Of a DNA stretch of 64,000 bases, positions 27,464-36,246 are shown piece by piece. Below the pieces are notes generated by a model. It was not told where the DNA came from and did no database searches. It worked only from the letters and a program-made list of their open reading frames with translations. The position numbers and the translations under genes were made by a program. The first letter of the stretch is position 1. Every line of letters begins with the position of its first letter. The stretch comes from Brevundimonas naejangsanensis (GTDB lineage: Bacteria; Pseudomonadota; Alphaproteobacteria; Caulobacterales; Caulobacteraceae). Location: the NCBI RefSeq assembly GCF_000635915.2, contig NZ_CP015614.1, positions 1,781,501 to 1,845,500 of the forward strand, given 5' to 3'.

Positions 27464-28741
27464 TCAGGCGGCGTGAAACTGGGCGGTTTCGGTGGAGTCC
27501 TTCAGGGCCGTGGTCGAGGACTGGCCGGAAGAGATGACCGTGGCGACGTCGTCGAAATAGCCGGTGCCGACCTCGCGCTGGTGGCGCGTGGCGGTGTAGC
27601 CGGTCGCCTCATTGGCGAACTCGCGCTGTTGCAGCTCCGAATAGGCCGCCATGCCGCGATCGCGATAGCCGCTGGCCAGCTCGAACATCCCGTTGTTCAG
27701 GCTGTGGAAGCCCGCCAGGGTGACGAACTGGAACTTGTATCCCATGGCCCCCAGTTCGCGCTGGAACTTGGCGATGGTGTCCTTGTCCAGCTTGGCTTCC
27801 CAATTAAACGAGGGCGAGCAGTTGTAGGCCATCAGCTTGCCCGGATGCTCCTTCTGGATCGCCTCGGCGAACGTCTTGGCGTCGTCCAGATCGGGGTGCG
27901 AAGTCTCCCACCACAGCAGGTCGGCGTATTTGGCGTAGGACAGGCCGCGCGCGATGCAGTGGTCCAGACCCGTGCCTGGCTTCAGGCGATAGAAGCCCTC
28001 GGGCGTGCGGTTCTCGCGGTCGATGAAGGGATGGTCCCGCTCGTCGATGTCCGACGTGATCAGTTGGGCCGACTCGGCGTCGGTGCGAGCCACCGTCAGG
28101 GTCGGCGTGCCGCAGACGTCGGCCGCCAGACGCGCCGCGATCAGGTTGCGCTCGTGCGCCTGGGTCGGGATCAGCACCTTGCCGCCCAGGTGACCGCACT
28201 TCTTCTCGCTGGCCAGTTGGTCCTCGAAATGGACGCCCGCGGCGCCCGCCTCGATGAAGGCCTTCATGATCTCAAAGCTGTTCAGCGGCCCGCCGAAACC
28301 GGCCTCGGCGTCGGCGACGATGGGGGCGAACCATTCACGCCTGGCGCCGCCCTCAGCGTGCTCGATCTGGTCGGCGCGCTGCAGGGTGCGGTTGATGCGG
28401 CGGCACAGTTCCGGCGCGGCGTTGGCCGGATACAGCGACTGGTCCGGGTACATGGCCCCGGCCGTATTGGCGTCGGCCGCGACCTGCCAGCCCGACAGAT
28501 AGATGGCCTTCAGGCCCGCGCGGACCATCTGCATCGCCTGGTTGCCGGTCACAGCGCCCAGGGCGTTGATGTAGGGCTCGCTGTGCAGCAGCTCCCACAA
28601 ACGGTTGGCGCCGCGTTCGGCCAGCGTATGGGTGACCGGCACCGAGCCGCGCAGACGCAGAACGTCCTCCGGCGAGTAAGGGCGCTCAATGCCGTCGAAA
28701 CGGCCCGCGGGCGAAGGAACCAGATCGGCGAAGGTCGTCAT
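27464..28741 (-). CDS. aceA: Isocitrate lyase
   Basis: Isocitrate lyase splits isocitrate into glyoxylate and succinate, the first step of the glyoxylate shunt needed for growth on acetate and fatty acids. The 425-residue length fits the short bacterial form. The catalytic signature KKCGHLGGK is seen near residues 180-188, and the substrate-binding NCSPSFNW near 308-315. The ATG at 28741 was chosen over a frame starting 19 codons earlier, since the protein family begins close to this Met. It diverges from an XRE regulator across a region with a 13-base inverted repeat. Confidence 0.97.
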   Translation of the reverse strand: MTTFADLVPSPAGRFDGIERPYSPEDVLRLRGSVPVTHTLAERGANRLWELLHSEPYINALGAVTGNQAMQMVRAGLKAIYLSGWQVAADANTAGAMYPDQSLYPANAAPELCRRINRTLQRADQIEHAEGGARREWFAPIVADAEAGFGGPLNSFEIMKAFIEAGAAGVHFEDQLASEKKCGHLGGKVLIPTQAHERNLIAARLAADVCGTPTLTVARTDAESAQLITSDIDERDHPFIDRENRTPEGFYRLKPGTGLDHCIARGLSYAKYADLLWWETSHPDLDDAKTFAEAIQKEHPGKLMAYNCSPSFNWEAKLDKDTIAKFQRELGAMGYKFQFVTLAGFHSLNNGMFELASGYRDRGMAAYSELQQREFANEATGYTATRHQREVGTGYFDDVATVISSGQSSTTALKDSTETAQFHAA

Positions 28742-28847
28742 GTTCGTCTCGGTCTCGATAAGGCGCGGCCGCAGCCGCTGTCTCAAAGAGCTAAACACGC
28801 CGTCGTCACGAATGACACACCACCAGTCGCGAGATTCAAGTCAACCA

Positions 28848-28885
28848 GTCACATCATGACCCTTGCAACGAAGTCATGATGTGAC
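28848..28885. promoter_or_regulatory. Palindromic operator candidate between aceA and its regulator
   Basis: GTCACATCATGAC (28848-28860) and GTCATGATGTGAC (28873-28885) form a perfect 13-base inverted repeat with a 12-base spacer that contains TTGCAA. Each arm is itself nearly palindromic. The site lies just 11 bases before the regulator start and 107 bases upstream of aceA, so one bound dimer or tetramer could control both genes. A further GTCA-CGAA-TGAC lies at 28804-28815. Confidence 0.72.
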
Positions 28886-28896
28886 ATGATCGCGCC

Positions 28897-30327
28897 ATGA
28901 GCGCCGCCGCTGATCGCAAGCTGTTCCTGGGCGGCCGCCTCAAGCGGCTGCGGCGCGACCTTGGCCTGTCGCAGACAGCGATGGCGGCGGACCTGGGCGT
29001 CTCGCCCTCCTATCTGAACCATATCGAGCGCAACCAGCGCCCCGTCTCGGCCCAGTTGCTGCTGCGTCTGGCCGAAACCTACGACGTCGACCTGCGCAAC
29101 CTCGGCCAGTCCGGCGGCCCGGCGTCGGAGGCGGAACTGTCCGAAGTCTTCGCCGATCCCCTGTTTCAGGGGCTAGCCGTGCCGCGTCACGAGATCATGC
29201 AACTGGCCGAGGATCAGCCCGCCGCCGCCGACGCCATCCTGCGCCTCTATCGCGCCTTCTCCGACCGCCGCGTGCGCGACCGGGCCGAGACCGAGGCCGG
29301 CGGCGGCGCGGCTCCGACCGACAGCCCGTCCGAATGGGTGCGCGAATACGTCCAGGCCCGCCACAACCACTTTCCCGAGCTCGACGCCCTGGGCGAGGCC
29401 CTGCACGAGGCCCTGCGCGCCGAGGCCCCCGGCCCCGACGAAGGCTTTGAAGGTCTGGCCCGCGCGCGCCTGTTCGCGCGCCACGGCCTGACGGTCCGCA
29501 CCCTGCCCGCCGAGGTCATGGTCGAGTGGACCCGCCGCTTCGACCCGCACCGGGGGCGGCTGCTGCTGTCCGACGCGCTGGGCCCGTCGTCGCGCGCCTT
29601 CGCCGTCGCCAATCAACTGGCCTTGATGGAGCACGGCGCCGAACTTCAGGCCCTGACCGAGGCGGCGAACGCTCCCGACGCCCCGACGCGCAACCTGCTC
29701 AAGGCCTCGCTGACCAACACCCTGGCCGCCGCCGTGCTGATGCCCTACGGCGCCTTCCAGCGCGCGGCCGAGGAAACCGGCTATGACCTGTCCCGGCTGC
29801 AGGCCCGCTTCGGCGTCGGTTTCGAGCAGGCGGCGCACCGGCTGACCACCCTGTCGCGGCCGACGGCGCGCGGCGTGCCCTTCTTCCTGATGCGGGTGGA
29901 TCAGGCGGGGAACGTGTCCAAGCGATACGCCTCGGGCGCCTTTCCCTTCTCGCGCTTCGGCGGCGCCTGCCCGCGCTGGCGGCTGCACTCGGCCTTCCGA
30001 ACGCCGGGCCGCATCGTCACCCAGATCATCGAGACGCCGGACGGCGGTCGCTGGTTCACCCTGGCCCGCACCGTGGATCGTCAGGGCCAGGACGCCTTCA
30101 CCGAGGGCCACGACCTGGCCATCGGCCTGGGCTGCGAACTGAAACACGCCCACCGCCTGATCTATGCGCGCGGTCTGGACCTTCAGAAGCCGGAGGTCAC
30201 GCCCATCGGACCGGCCTGCCGCCTGTGCGAACGCCACCCCTGCGCCGAACGCGCCGCGCCGCCGGTGGGGCGGGCGCTGACGGTCGACGACTGGTCGAAG
30301 TCGGTGAGCCCGTATCCGTTCGCATAA
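28897..30327 (+). CDS. XRE-family regulator with ImmA/DUF2083-like domain (RamB/ScfR type)
   Basis: This 476-residue protein is a large XRE regulator of the type that controls acetate and short-chain fatty-acid metabolism. An N-terminal helix-turn-helix (about 10-70) contains LGLSQTAMAADLGVSPSYLN. A middle IrrE/ImmA-like region and a C-terminal DUF2083-like domain follow. The tail has a Cys cluster, CRLCERHPC near residues 444-452, that might bind metal or sense redox. Its divergence from aceA and the shared palindrome argue that it regulates isocitrate lyase and itself. The effector is unknown. Confidence 0.88.
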   Translation: MSAAADRKLFLGGRLKRLRRDLGLSQTAMAADLGVSPSYLNHIERNQRPVSAQLLLRLAETYDVDLRNLGQSGGPASEAELSEVFADPLFQGLAVPRHEIMQLAEDQPAAADAILRLYRAFSDRRVRDRAETEAGGGAAPTDSPSEWVREYVQARHNHFPELDALGEALHEALRAEAPGPDEGFEGLARARLFARHGLTVRTLPAEVMVEWTRRFDPHRGRLLLSDALGPSSRAFAVANQLALMEHGAELQALTEAANAPDAPTRNLLKASLTNTLAAAVLMPYGAFQRAAEETGYDLSRLQARFGVGFEQAAHRLTTLSRPTARGVPFFLMRVDQAGNVSKRYASGAFPFSRFGGACPRWRLHSAFRTPGRIVTQIIETPDGGRWFTLARTVDRQGQDAFTEGHDLAIGLGCELKHAHRLIYARGLDLQKPEVTPIGPACRLCERHPCAERAAPPVGRALTVDDWSKSVSPYPFA

Positions 30328-30330
30328 TTT

Positions 30331-30494
30331 TCCTTCTCCCCTTGTGGGAGAAGGTGGTCCGCGAGGACCGGATGAGGGGTGTCGATGGGGCGGCTGGCCG
30401 TTTCTACGAGACGAGCATCAACGGCCGATGCAGGCGCAAACACCCCTCATCCGTCGGCCTGCGGCCGCCACCTTCTCCCACAAGGGGAGAAGGA
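30331..30494. repeat. Inverted pair of dispersed CTTCTCCC elements between convergent genes
   Basis: TCCTTCTCCCC... (30331-30357) is the exact reverse complement of 30468-30494 over 27 bases, and each arm also folds on itself (CTTCTCCC/GGGAGAAG). The inner flanks carry matching GATGAGGGGTG / CACCCCTCATC stretches. So two copies of one element of about 50 bases face each other. They begin three bases after one stop codon and end immediately before the other. Confidence 0.8.
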
Positions 30495-31328
30495 TTAGTG
30501 CGCCAGCATCAACGCCACGGGCGCTTCGGTCAGCAGGGTCTGCGTCACCCCGCCGAAGATCCATTGCCGCATCCGCGCATGGCCCCAGGCCCCGGCCACG
30601 ATCAGCCCGGCGCCCATTTCCTCGGCGCAGTCGATCAGGCGTCGTCCGCCCGAGCGGTCGTCGTGGGCGCGGGCGTCGGGCTCGGCGGCGACGCCATGTC
30701 CCGCCAGCCACCGGACGACGTCCTGCGTCCTGATCCGCGCGCCGTCGATATCCTCAGGGTCGCACAGTTCGACCACCCGCACGCTGTCGGCGCGCTTCAG
30801 CAGCGGCAGGGCCGCCTGCGCCGCCAGTCGGCTCTCGCGCGTGTCGGTCCAGGCCAGCAGCGCCGGAGCATCCACTATCGATCGGATCGGACTGGGCGGC
30901 AGCACCACGACCGGCCGGCCGGCTCGCATGGCCAGATCCGCCGGATGCGGCGCACGCCACGCGCTGACCCCGCCCGCATCGCGCCCGACCAGGGCCGCAT
31001 CCGCCGCCCGCAGGTGGCGCAGCATCAGACCCGTGGGATCGCCCACATCGCCCCGCCATTCGCCTTCGATCCCCGCCGCCTCGACGGCGGCGCGGAAACG
31101 CTGCTCGGCCGATTTCAGCGTGGTTTCGTTGCGCGCCTGCTGGGCCGCCATCACCTCGCCCAGCAGTATGCCCGCGCCATAGGCGTCCGCCACGGGCGTC
31201 TCCGGTGCGCAAGCGGACACCCCGATCAGTCGGGCCCCGTGCGCGCCGGCGAGGGCGCAGGCCTCGATCAGGCGAGCGGGGTTGTCGGCTTCGTCATCGA
31301 CGTACACGATCAGACTGGTCCAGGGCAT
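30495..31328 (-). CDS. Tandem universal stress protein
   Basis: This is a 277-residue protein with two universal-stress-protein folds in tandem. The first begins with the WTSLIVYVDDEAD strand. The second ends with VAGAWGHARMRQWIFGGVT, close to the GxxG-x9-G ATP-binding motif of UspA-type proteins; the first domain lacks a clear copy. Such proteins help survival under starvation or redox stress. The ATG at 31328 has an AGGAGG ribosome site. Its stop abuts the inverted repeat shared with the aceA regulator gene. Confidence 0.88.
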   Translation of the reverse strand: MPWTSLIVYVDDEADNPARLIEACALAGAHGARLIGVSACAPETPVADAYGAGILLGEVMAAQQARNETTLKSAEQRFRAAVEAAGIEGEWRGDVGDPTGLMLRHLRAADAALVGRDAGGVSAWRAPHPADLAMRAGRPVVVLPPSPIRSIVDAPALLAWTDTRESRLAAQAALPLLKRADSVRVVELCDPEDIDGARIRTQDVVRWLAGHGVAAEPDARAHDDRSGGRRLIDCAEEMGAGLIVAGAWGHARMRQWIFGGVTQTLLTEAPVALMLAH

Positions 31329-31407
31329 GGCGGCCTCCTGTTTCAGGACACGCCCCATCAACGCACAAACCGCCGTTCCGCGCCTTGAGCCTGATCAATT
31401 CGTCCCC

Positions 31408-32844
31408 TCAGGTCGTCAGAACGATCCGCCCGCCTTCAACCCGATGCGGCACGCCCGCGCGGCCGAACAGATCGGCGATCTCGGCTGCGGGATCGGCCGC
31501 CCCCTGATCCAGCATCCGCCCGATGTCGGCCGCCAGCGTCGGATCGCCCGACACCCGCGTCAGGGCGTTCAGCCATTCGGCGCGGGACAACACGCCATCC
31601 CCGCGGTTGGCGTCCAGCAGGGGCCGCAGGAAGCCGAACCAGTCGCCGCCGTCGCGCCGCTTCTGCGCCCCCTCGGCCATCATGGCGAAGACGGCGCCGC
31701 AGGCGTAATAGGCGCGGTGCTCGCCCCGCTCCGCCGCTCCGGCCACGCCGCGCCCTTGGCTCAGGGTCACGCAGTCGTCGACCTCTTCCTGCAACGCCTT
31801 GCGGTCGTCATAGGCCGGGTCCAGCGCCTTCAGCGCCCGCACCGCCATCAGGTCGGCCCCGCCCTCAGTGATCCACGCGTCGCGGGCGAATTCATAGCGC
31901 ACCGCCTGCCCCAGCCAGAAGTGGGCGCTCTCATGGGCGATGAACCAACGGGACACCGTCTCCATCTCCGCCGTCGGACGGGTCACGCCCGTCCCCTCGA
32001 ACGACATGACGATCAGGCCGGGCAGGACGCTGCCGCCCATGCTGGTCATCCGCTCGGTCGGGCCGTTCCACGACACCATGACGACCGGCTTGTCGCCGCC
32101 CGCGCCCGGGCGCCCCAGCCGCTGCATGTAGAACTGGCCCACGCGCGGGGCGAAGTCGCGGATCTTCTCGCCGATCCACGGCGGCAGGTTCGGGTCCATG
32201 ACCGTGGTCAGCCCTTCGCCCGGGGTCACCCGCGCCTGACCCAGCAGAACATAGGACCGCTCGCCCGTCGTCGTCAGTTCGGCGTGACGCTCGCCGTTGA
32301 ACAGCACCGGCCCGTCCAGGTCGCGCCAGGTCACGCGCGAGGGTCCGCCATCCAGATTGACCCCGTTCAGATCGGCCGGAACCGCCGCCGCCGCCTCGGG
32401 CGAGCCCAGGGCGAAGACGTCCATCTGCCGTGTCGGCAAGGCCACCGCCCCGTCCGAAAAGACGAGAGTCTTGTACTCCGCCTCCAGCTCGACCGCCTGA
32501 GGCGTGACGCTGAAACGGACATGGCGCGGCACGGGGCCGCCGTTTGCGCTGCGGATGATGTCGTAGTGGCCGCGCCGCTCCATCACCACGCCGGGCGTCT
32601 CGACCGTCCACTGGCGCGGCCGCCACGGCTCGCGAACCTCGTCGATCAGGGCCGAGTCCATGAAGGCCCAGACCACGGCGTCGCGGTTGAAGTGGTAGTC
32701 GACCGTCAGCCGCCCGTCGGCCCGCGTCACCGTCACCTGCGGCGCCGCCTCGACGTTCCATGGGCCGGGCGCGGGCGCGGCGGCGCAGGCGGTCAGCAGG
32801 AGGGCGGCTGCGACAGCCCCCGTGGCCAGGATTTTCAGACGCAC
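31408..32844 (-). CDS. Putative gluzincin metallopeptidase lipoprotein
   Basis: This 478-residue envelope protein has a lipoprotein signal with lipobox LLTAC (Cys20). The middle is a beta-rich N-domain. The catalytic core has H304-E305-S-A-H308 followed 18 residues later by E327 in WITEGGAD. That is the exact HEXXH-X18-E zinc arrangement of gluzincins such as M1 and M61 peptidases. The M1 exopeptidase motif GAMEN is not seen. A degenerate EF-hand-like stretch (LDANRGDGVLSRAEW) lies near the C-terminus. I infer a membrane-anchored periplasmic peptidase of uncertain family. Confidence 0.75.
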   Translation of the reverse strand: MRLKILATGAVAAALLLTACAAAPAPGPWNVEAAPQVTVTRADGRLTVDYHFNRDAVVWAFMDSALIDEVREPWRPRQWTVETPGVVMERRGHYDIIRSANGGPVPRHVRFSVTPQAVELEAEYKTLVFSDGAVALPTRQMDVFALGSPEAAAAVPADLNGVNLDGGPSRVTWRDLDGPVLFNGERHAELTTTGERSYVLLGQARVTPGEGLTTVMDPNLPPWIGEKIRDFAPRVGQFYMQRLGRPGAGGDKPVVMVSWNGPTERMTSMGGSVLPGLIVMSFEGTGVTRPTAEMETVSRWFIAHESAHFWLGQAVRYEFARDAWITEGGADLMAVRALKALDPAYDDRKALQEEVDDCVTLSQGRGVAGAAERGEHRAYYACGAVFAMMAEGAQKRRDGGDWFGFLRPLLDANRGDGVLSRAEWLNALTRVSGDPTLAADIGRMLDQGAADPAAEIADLFGRAGVPHRVEGGRIVLTT

Positions 32845-32898
32845 GCACGGCTCCCGTTCTGCATGTTCACTCTCCCGACCCTCTCGCCATCACTCTTC

Positions 32899-32926
32899 GT
32901 CATCCTCGGCTTGACCCGAGGGTGAC
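32899..32926. repeat. Single copy of the GTCATCCTCGG dispersed palindrome
   Basis: This partial palindrome (GTCATCCTCGG-CTTGA-CCCGAGGGTGAC) matches the units of the inverted repeat at 8876-8984. It lies upstream of the gluzincin lipoprotein gene and downstream of the WYL gene. Confidence 0.65.
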
Positions 32927-32980
32927 GGGTGAAAGCTAGAGGCCAAGCCTTACGCCCGTCACCTTACGCTTTGCTCAGCT

Positions 32981-33964
32981 TTACGCCCGTTCGAGGGCGC
33001 GGCCCGCCGCCGCCAGCGCTTCGCCCATCACCGCCTTCAGCCGATCCGGCCCCACGATCGTCGCCTGCTCGCCCCAGGTGAACAGGTGCCAGGCCAGTTC
33101 GCGCATCCCCGAGGCGCGGAACCGCACCACGACCGATCCGTCGGCCTGATCCTCGATCGTCTGGGTCGGGTGCCAGCGCCAGCCGCGCGCCTCGGCGGCG
33201 CCCTCGGGCGAGATGCGCAGGGCCACCTCTTCGATCTCGTCCTGATAGATGCCGAAGGACTGGCTGGCGAAGGCGCCCAGGTCGAAGTCCGCGGGCGGCC
33301 GCGCCGTGCCCTCGCCCGCCTCGACCGCGCTCATTCGGTCCAGGCGGAAGGTCTGGATGCGCCCGCTTTCGCGATCCGCCGCCACCAGATAGTTGGCGCG
33401 CCCGAACATCAGGCCGCAGGGCGTCATGGTGCGGGTGCGCGCCTCAGCGCCGGGCCGGGCGTAGATGAAGTTCAGCGGCCGCTCGGCCAGCACCGCGCCG
33501 CGAATCTCGGCCAGCACCGTCTCGTCGGCGCTGGGGCGCGGCCCGGCCTGGACGGCGATGGTCTCGGCCCGGACCAGAGCCTCCAGATCCGGCGCCATGC
33601 GGTTCAATGTGGTCGAGCGCATCGCCGCCTTCACCTTGCGCTCCAAGCTTTCCAGCGCCGCCGCCCGCGCGGGTTCGCCCGCGGCGCGCAGGGCGGCCGC
33701 CGCCTTGGTCAGCTCCAGCATCTCGGTCGCCGTCGGCGCCTGTTCAAAAGCCGAAAGCCCGCCGCGGATGCGCCAGCGCTTGGTCGGCGGGTCGGACACC
33801 TCCTCGACTTGGGGGAACAGCATCAGCACGGCGTCGCGCATCCGCTCGGCCGTGCGGCGCCCGACGTTCAGCTGGGCCGCCATTTCATTCAGCGTCAGCC
33901 CCTCCGCGCTGGCCGCCATGCCCCGCGCCAGGTCGATGACCATCGCCGCCTTGTCGTGCCGCAA
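32981..33964 (-). CDS. WYL-domain transcriptional regulator
   Basis: This regulator of about 327 residues has an N-terminal winged helix-turn-helix (EGLTLNEMAAQLNVGRRTAERMRDAV) and a WYL domain (LNFIYARPGAEARTRTMTPCGLMFGRANYLVAAD). A WCX-type C-terminal extension follows. WYL domains bind ligands, often nucleic acid, and occur in regulators of DNA damage or phage defence. No defence genes are near here. The start is probably TTG at 33964 behind GGAGAAG; an ATG at 34024 would add 20 residues. It is divergent from a 79-residue gene. Confidence 0.88.
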   Translation of the reverse strand: MRHDKAAMVIDLARGMAASAEGLTLNEMAAQLNVGRRTAERMRDAVLMLFPQVEEVSDPPTKRWRIRGGLSAFEQAPTATEMLELTKAAAALRAAGEPARAAALESLERKVKAAMRSTTLNRMAPDLEALVRAETIAVQAGPRPSADETVLAEIRGAVLAERPLNFIYARPGAEARTRTMTPCGLMFGRANYLVAADRESGRIQTFRLDRMSAVEAGEGTARPPADFDLGAFASQSFGIYQDEIEEVALRISPEGAAEARGWRWHPTQTIEDQADGSVVVRFRASGMRELAWHLFTWGEQATIVGPDRLKAVMGEALAAAGRALERA

Positions 33965-34057
33965 GAAACTTCTCCACAGCGATACGTCCGAAACTGGCGC
34001 AATGCTGTCGCATCCTCTCATCATCAGCAAGAGGCATTCGCTTCAGGAGATCACGAC

Positions 34058-34297
34058 ATGGCCTTCGCCCGCACCCCGACCGTTCAAAAGCCCGCCAAGA
34101 AGACCTTCGCCGACCGCTACATGATCGTGCCGTGCGAAACGGAGAGCGACCTGGCCGTCATCTGGGACCGTCAGGAGGAACAGGTCGTCGACGTGATCAG
34201 CGCCTCGACCAGCCGCTACACCAACGAAGACGCCTTGTGGGACGAGTTCCACACTCCGCCCTTCAACGCCCGCTCAGACTGGCGCATGGCGGCCTGA
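34058..34297 (+). CDS. Small 79-residue protein divergent from WYL regulator
   Basis: I do not recognise this protein. It is soluble and acidic in its second half (ETESDLAVIWDRQEEQVVD), with many aromatic residues near the C-terminus. The ATG at 34058 has an AGGAGA ribosome site at optimal distance, and the frame holds the whole region up to the stop 13 bases before the next convergent gene. It is divergent from the WYL gene with about 93 bases between starts, so it is a candidate target of that regulator. Confidence 0.7.
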   Translation: MAFARTPTVQKPAKKTFADRYMIVPCETESDLAVIWDRQEEQVVDVISASTSRYTNEDALWDEFHTPPFNARSDWRMAA

Positions 34298-34310
34298 GCG
34301 CCAGCTCCGA

Positions 34311-35777
34311 TCAGGACGCCGGCGATGGCGTGAAGCTGGCGTTGCGCGCCGCGACCCGAGCGCGGATTTCGGCCCGCATCCGCTCCAGTTCGGCCGCATC
34401 GATCAGGCGGCCGCGCAGCACCACGGCCTCGGCGCCCCGGGTGGCGCTGACGTCCTTCAGGGGATCGGCGTCCAGCACCAGCAGGTCGGCCGACTTGCCC
34501 GCCGCCACCGCGCCGTAGCGCTCGCCCTGGTTCAGGAAGCGCGGCCCGTCCACGACCGAGCCCATCAAGGCCTCGCGCGGCGTCAGGCCCAGCTTGACGT
34601 ACAGCTCCAGCTCGTCGTGCAGCGAGAAGCCCGGATAGTTGAACGAGTTGAGGAAGCCCGCGTCCGTTCCGGTCAGGATGGTCACGCCCGCGTCGCGCAG
34701 CATGGGCAGGGTGCGCGCGGTCACGTCCTTGACGAAGTGGCGATCCTCGACCTGCTGCGGCGTGGCCTGGGCGGCGCGCTGGATGCGCCAGTCATAGGTC
34801 GCCCGGATGCCCGGCCCGACATAGGCCAGACCCTCGTCTTGCGAGTGGTCGTCCAGATCCAGATTGGCCAGGGTGGTCGAGCCGTAGAGGGTCGGCGACA
34901 CCGCCGTGCCCAGCTCCCTCAGCCGCGCATAGACGCGCCGCGCCGTCTCCACGTCGAAGGTGTCGGCGTAGCGCCGCATGGTCTGGGCGTAGGTGTATTT
35001 GCCCGCCAGATAGTCGGCCGCGATGGCCGCCTCATCGCACGAGCCCGCCTTCATGGCGTAGTCGAGATGCTCGATCGACGACAGGCCCGCCTCGGCGGCC
35101 TCCAGCACGGTGATGCTGGCGGGAATGTGGGCCGAGGTCTTCATGCCCCGCTTCTTCGCCTCGCGCACGGCGTAGAGGAAAAGCTCGGGCGTCAGGGTGT
35201 TGTCGGTGATCTTGACGAAGTCGACGCGCAGGGCCTGGAGCCGGTCGAGCGCCGCGTCCACATCCGCCTCGCTGCCCGTCTCGATCACGCCCTTCCAGAC
35301 GGGGGCGACGCCCTCGATCTTGGGCCCAGAAGTGAAGATCCGCGGGGCGTCGGCCGTCGGCGGCGCGTCGCGCCAGTCCAGCACCTGCTGCGCCAGATCG
35401 CCCGCCGCGTCGCGCACCGCCACCACGCCGTTGATGACGAACAGCGGCATCAGTTCGGCGTTCTCTTCGATCAGAGGCTCGCCGCCGCCGAAGTGGACGT
35501 GCATGTCCCACAGGCCCGGCATGACGTAGCGGTCGCCCAGATCCAGCGTCCGCACGGCCTGATAACGGCCCGCCTCGCCCTCAGGGCCCACAGCCACGAT
35601 ATCGCCGCCGCGCACGGCCACCAGCTGATCCGGCGTCGTCGTCCCCTTCTCGACGTCAACCACCGTGGCCGAAGTCAGCAGCAGGTCGACCGGCTGTACC
35701 GGCGTTTGGGCGGCGGCCAGCGGCGCCAGGGCGCAGGCGGACAGCAGGGCGGAGGCGGCGATCAGAAAGGTGCGCAT
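34311..35777 (-). CDS. Secreted amidohydrolase
   Basis: This is a second amidohydrolase-superfamily enzyme (488 residues). The signal sequence contains SAC and ends near AAA-Q, so it is either secreted or a lipoprotein. The metal-site residues are visible: HVH (WDMHVHFG near 90-97), K in VDFVKITDN, H in TSAHIPAS, H in IEHLDYAMK and D in LTGTDAGF. It shares this layout with the amidohydrolase at 1817-3487 but is only distantly similar. The ATG at 35777 is the start that begins the signal peptide. No transporter is adjacent. Confidence 0.88.
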   Translation of the reverse strand: MRTFLIAASALLSACALAPLAAAQTPVQPVDLLLTSATVVDVEKGTTTPDQLVAVRGGDIVAVGPEGEAGRYQAVRTLDLGDRYVMPGLWDMHVHFGGGEPLIEENAELMPLFVINGVVAVRDAAGDLAQQVLDWRDAPPTADAPRIFTSGPKIEGVAPVWKGVIETGSEADVDAALDRLQALRVDFVKITDNTLTPELFLYAVREAKKRGMKTSAHIPASITVLEAAEAGLSSIEHLDYAMKAGSCDEAAIAADYLAGKYTYAQTMRRYADTFDVETARRVYARLRELGTAVSPTLYGSTTLANLDLDDHSQDEGLAYVGPGIRATYDWRIQRAAQATPQQVEDRHFVKDVTARTLPMLRDAGVTILTGTDAGFLNSFNYPGFSLHDELELYVKLGLTPREALMGSVVDGPRFLNQGERYGAVAAGKSADLLVLDADPLKDVSATRGAEAVVLRGRLIDAAELERMRAEIRARVAARNASFTPSPAS

Positions 35778-35816
35778 GAATCCGCTATAGGCCCTTCGCT
35801 CGCTCGGGCAAGCCAA

Positions 35817-36233
35817 TCAGGGATAGCGGCGTTTCATCTCTTCGAAAGACCATTCGCACAGCGCCCGCAGCGCCTCCATGTCCACCTGATCCAGCCGCTT
35901 GATATACAGGCAAGAGACGCTGGTCGTGTGCGGCCCCAGCCGGTCCAGAAGCGCCGCCTGCGTCTGAAATCCCGGCATGATGTAGAGTGTCAGCGCCGCC
36001 TTGCGCGGAGAAAAGCCGATGCGCGGCCAATCCGCCGGCTTGTTCGTGCCGTTGACGTAGGTGTAGCGGCCGAAACCGACGATGGACGGCCCCCACATCA
36101 CCGGCGCATCCCCGGTGACCGCCTGCATCAGGGCGCAGACCGTGCGGGCCTCCTCGCGTCGCCGCGCGGGCTCGACCGACGCCAGGAAATCCTCGACCGA
36201 GGCGTCGGTGGGCTTGGTCTTAGGTTCGCTCAT
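35817..36233 (-). CDS. DUF1801 family protein
   Basis: This 138-residue protein matches the DUF1801 fold (YdhG-like), with the VMWGPSIVGFG and IGFSPRKAALTLYI stretches typical of the family. Its function is not established. The ATG at 36233 has an AGGCAGGA ribosome site. It lies 39 bases upstream of the amidohydrolase gene on the same strand and may share its transcript. Confidence 0.82.
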   Translation of the reverse strand: MSEPKTKPTDASVEDFLASVEPARRREEARTVCALMQAVTGDAPVMWGPSIVGFGRYTYVNGTNKPADWPRIGFSPRKAALTLYIMPGFQTQAALLDRLGPHTTSVSCLYIKRLDQVDMEALRALCEWSFEEMKRRYP

Positions 36234-36246
36234 TCCTGCCTCCGCT

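Noticed and set aside
32981..33964. Defence island marker because of the WYL domain
   Set aside because: No restriction, toxin or other defence genes lie within reach; WYL regulators also occur alone.
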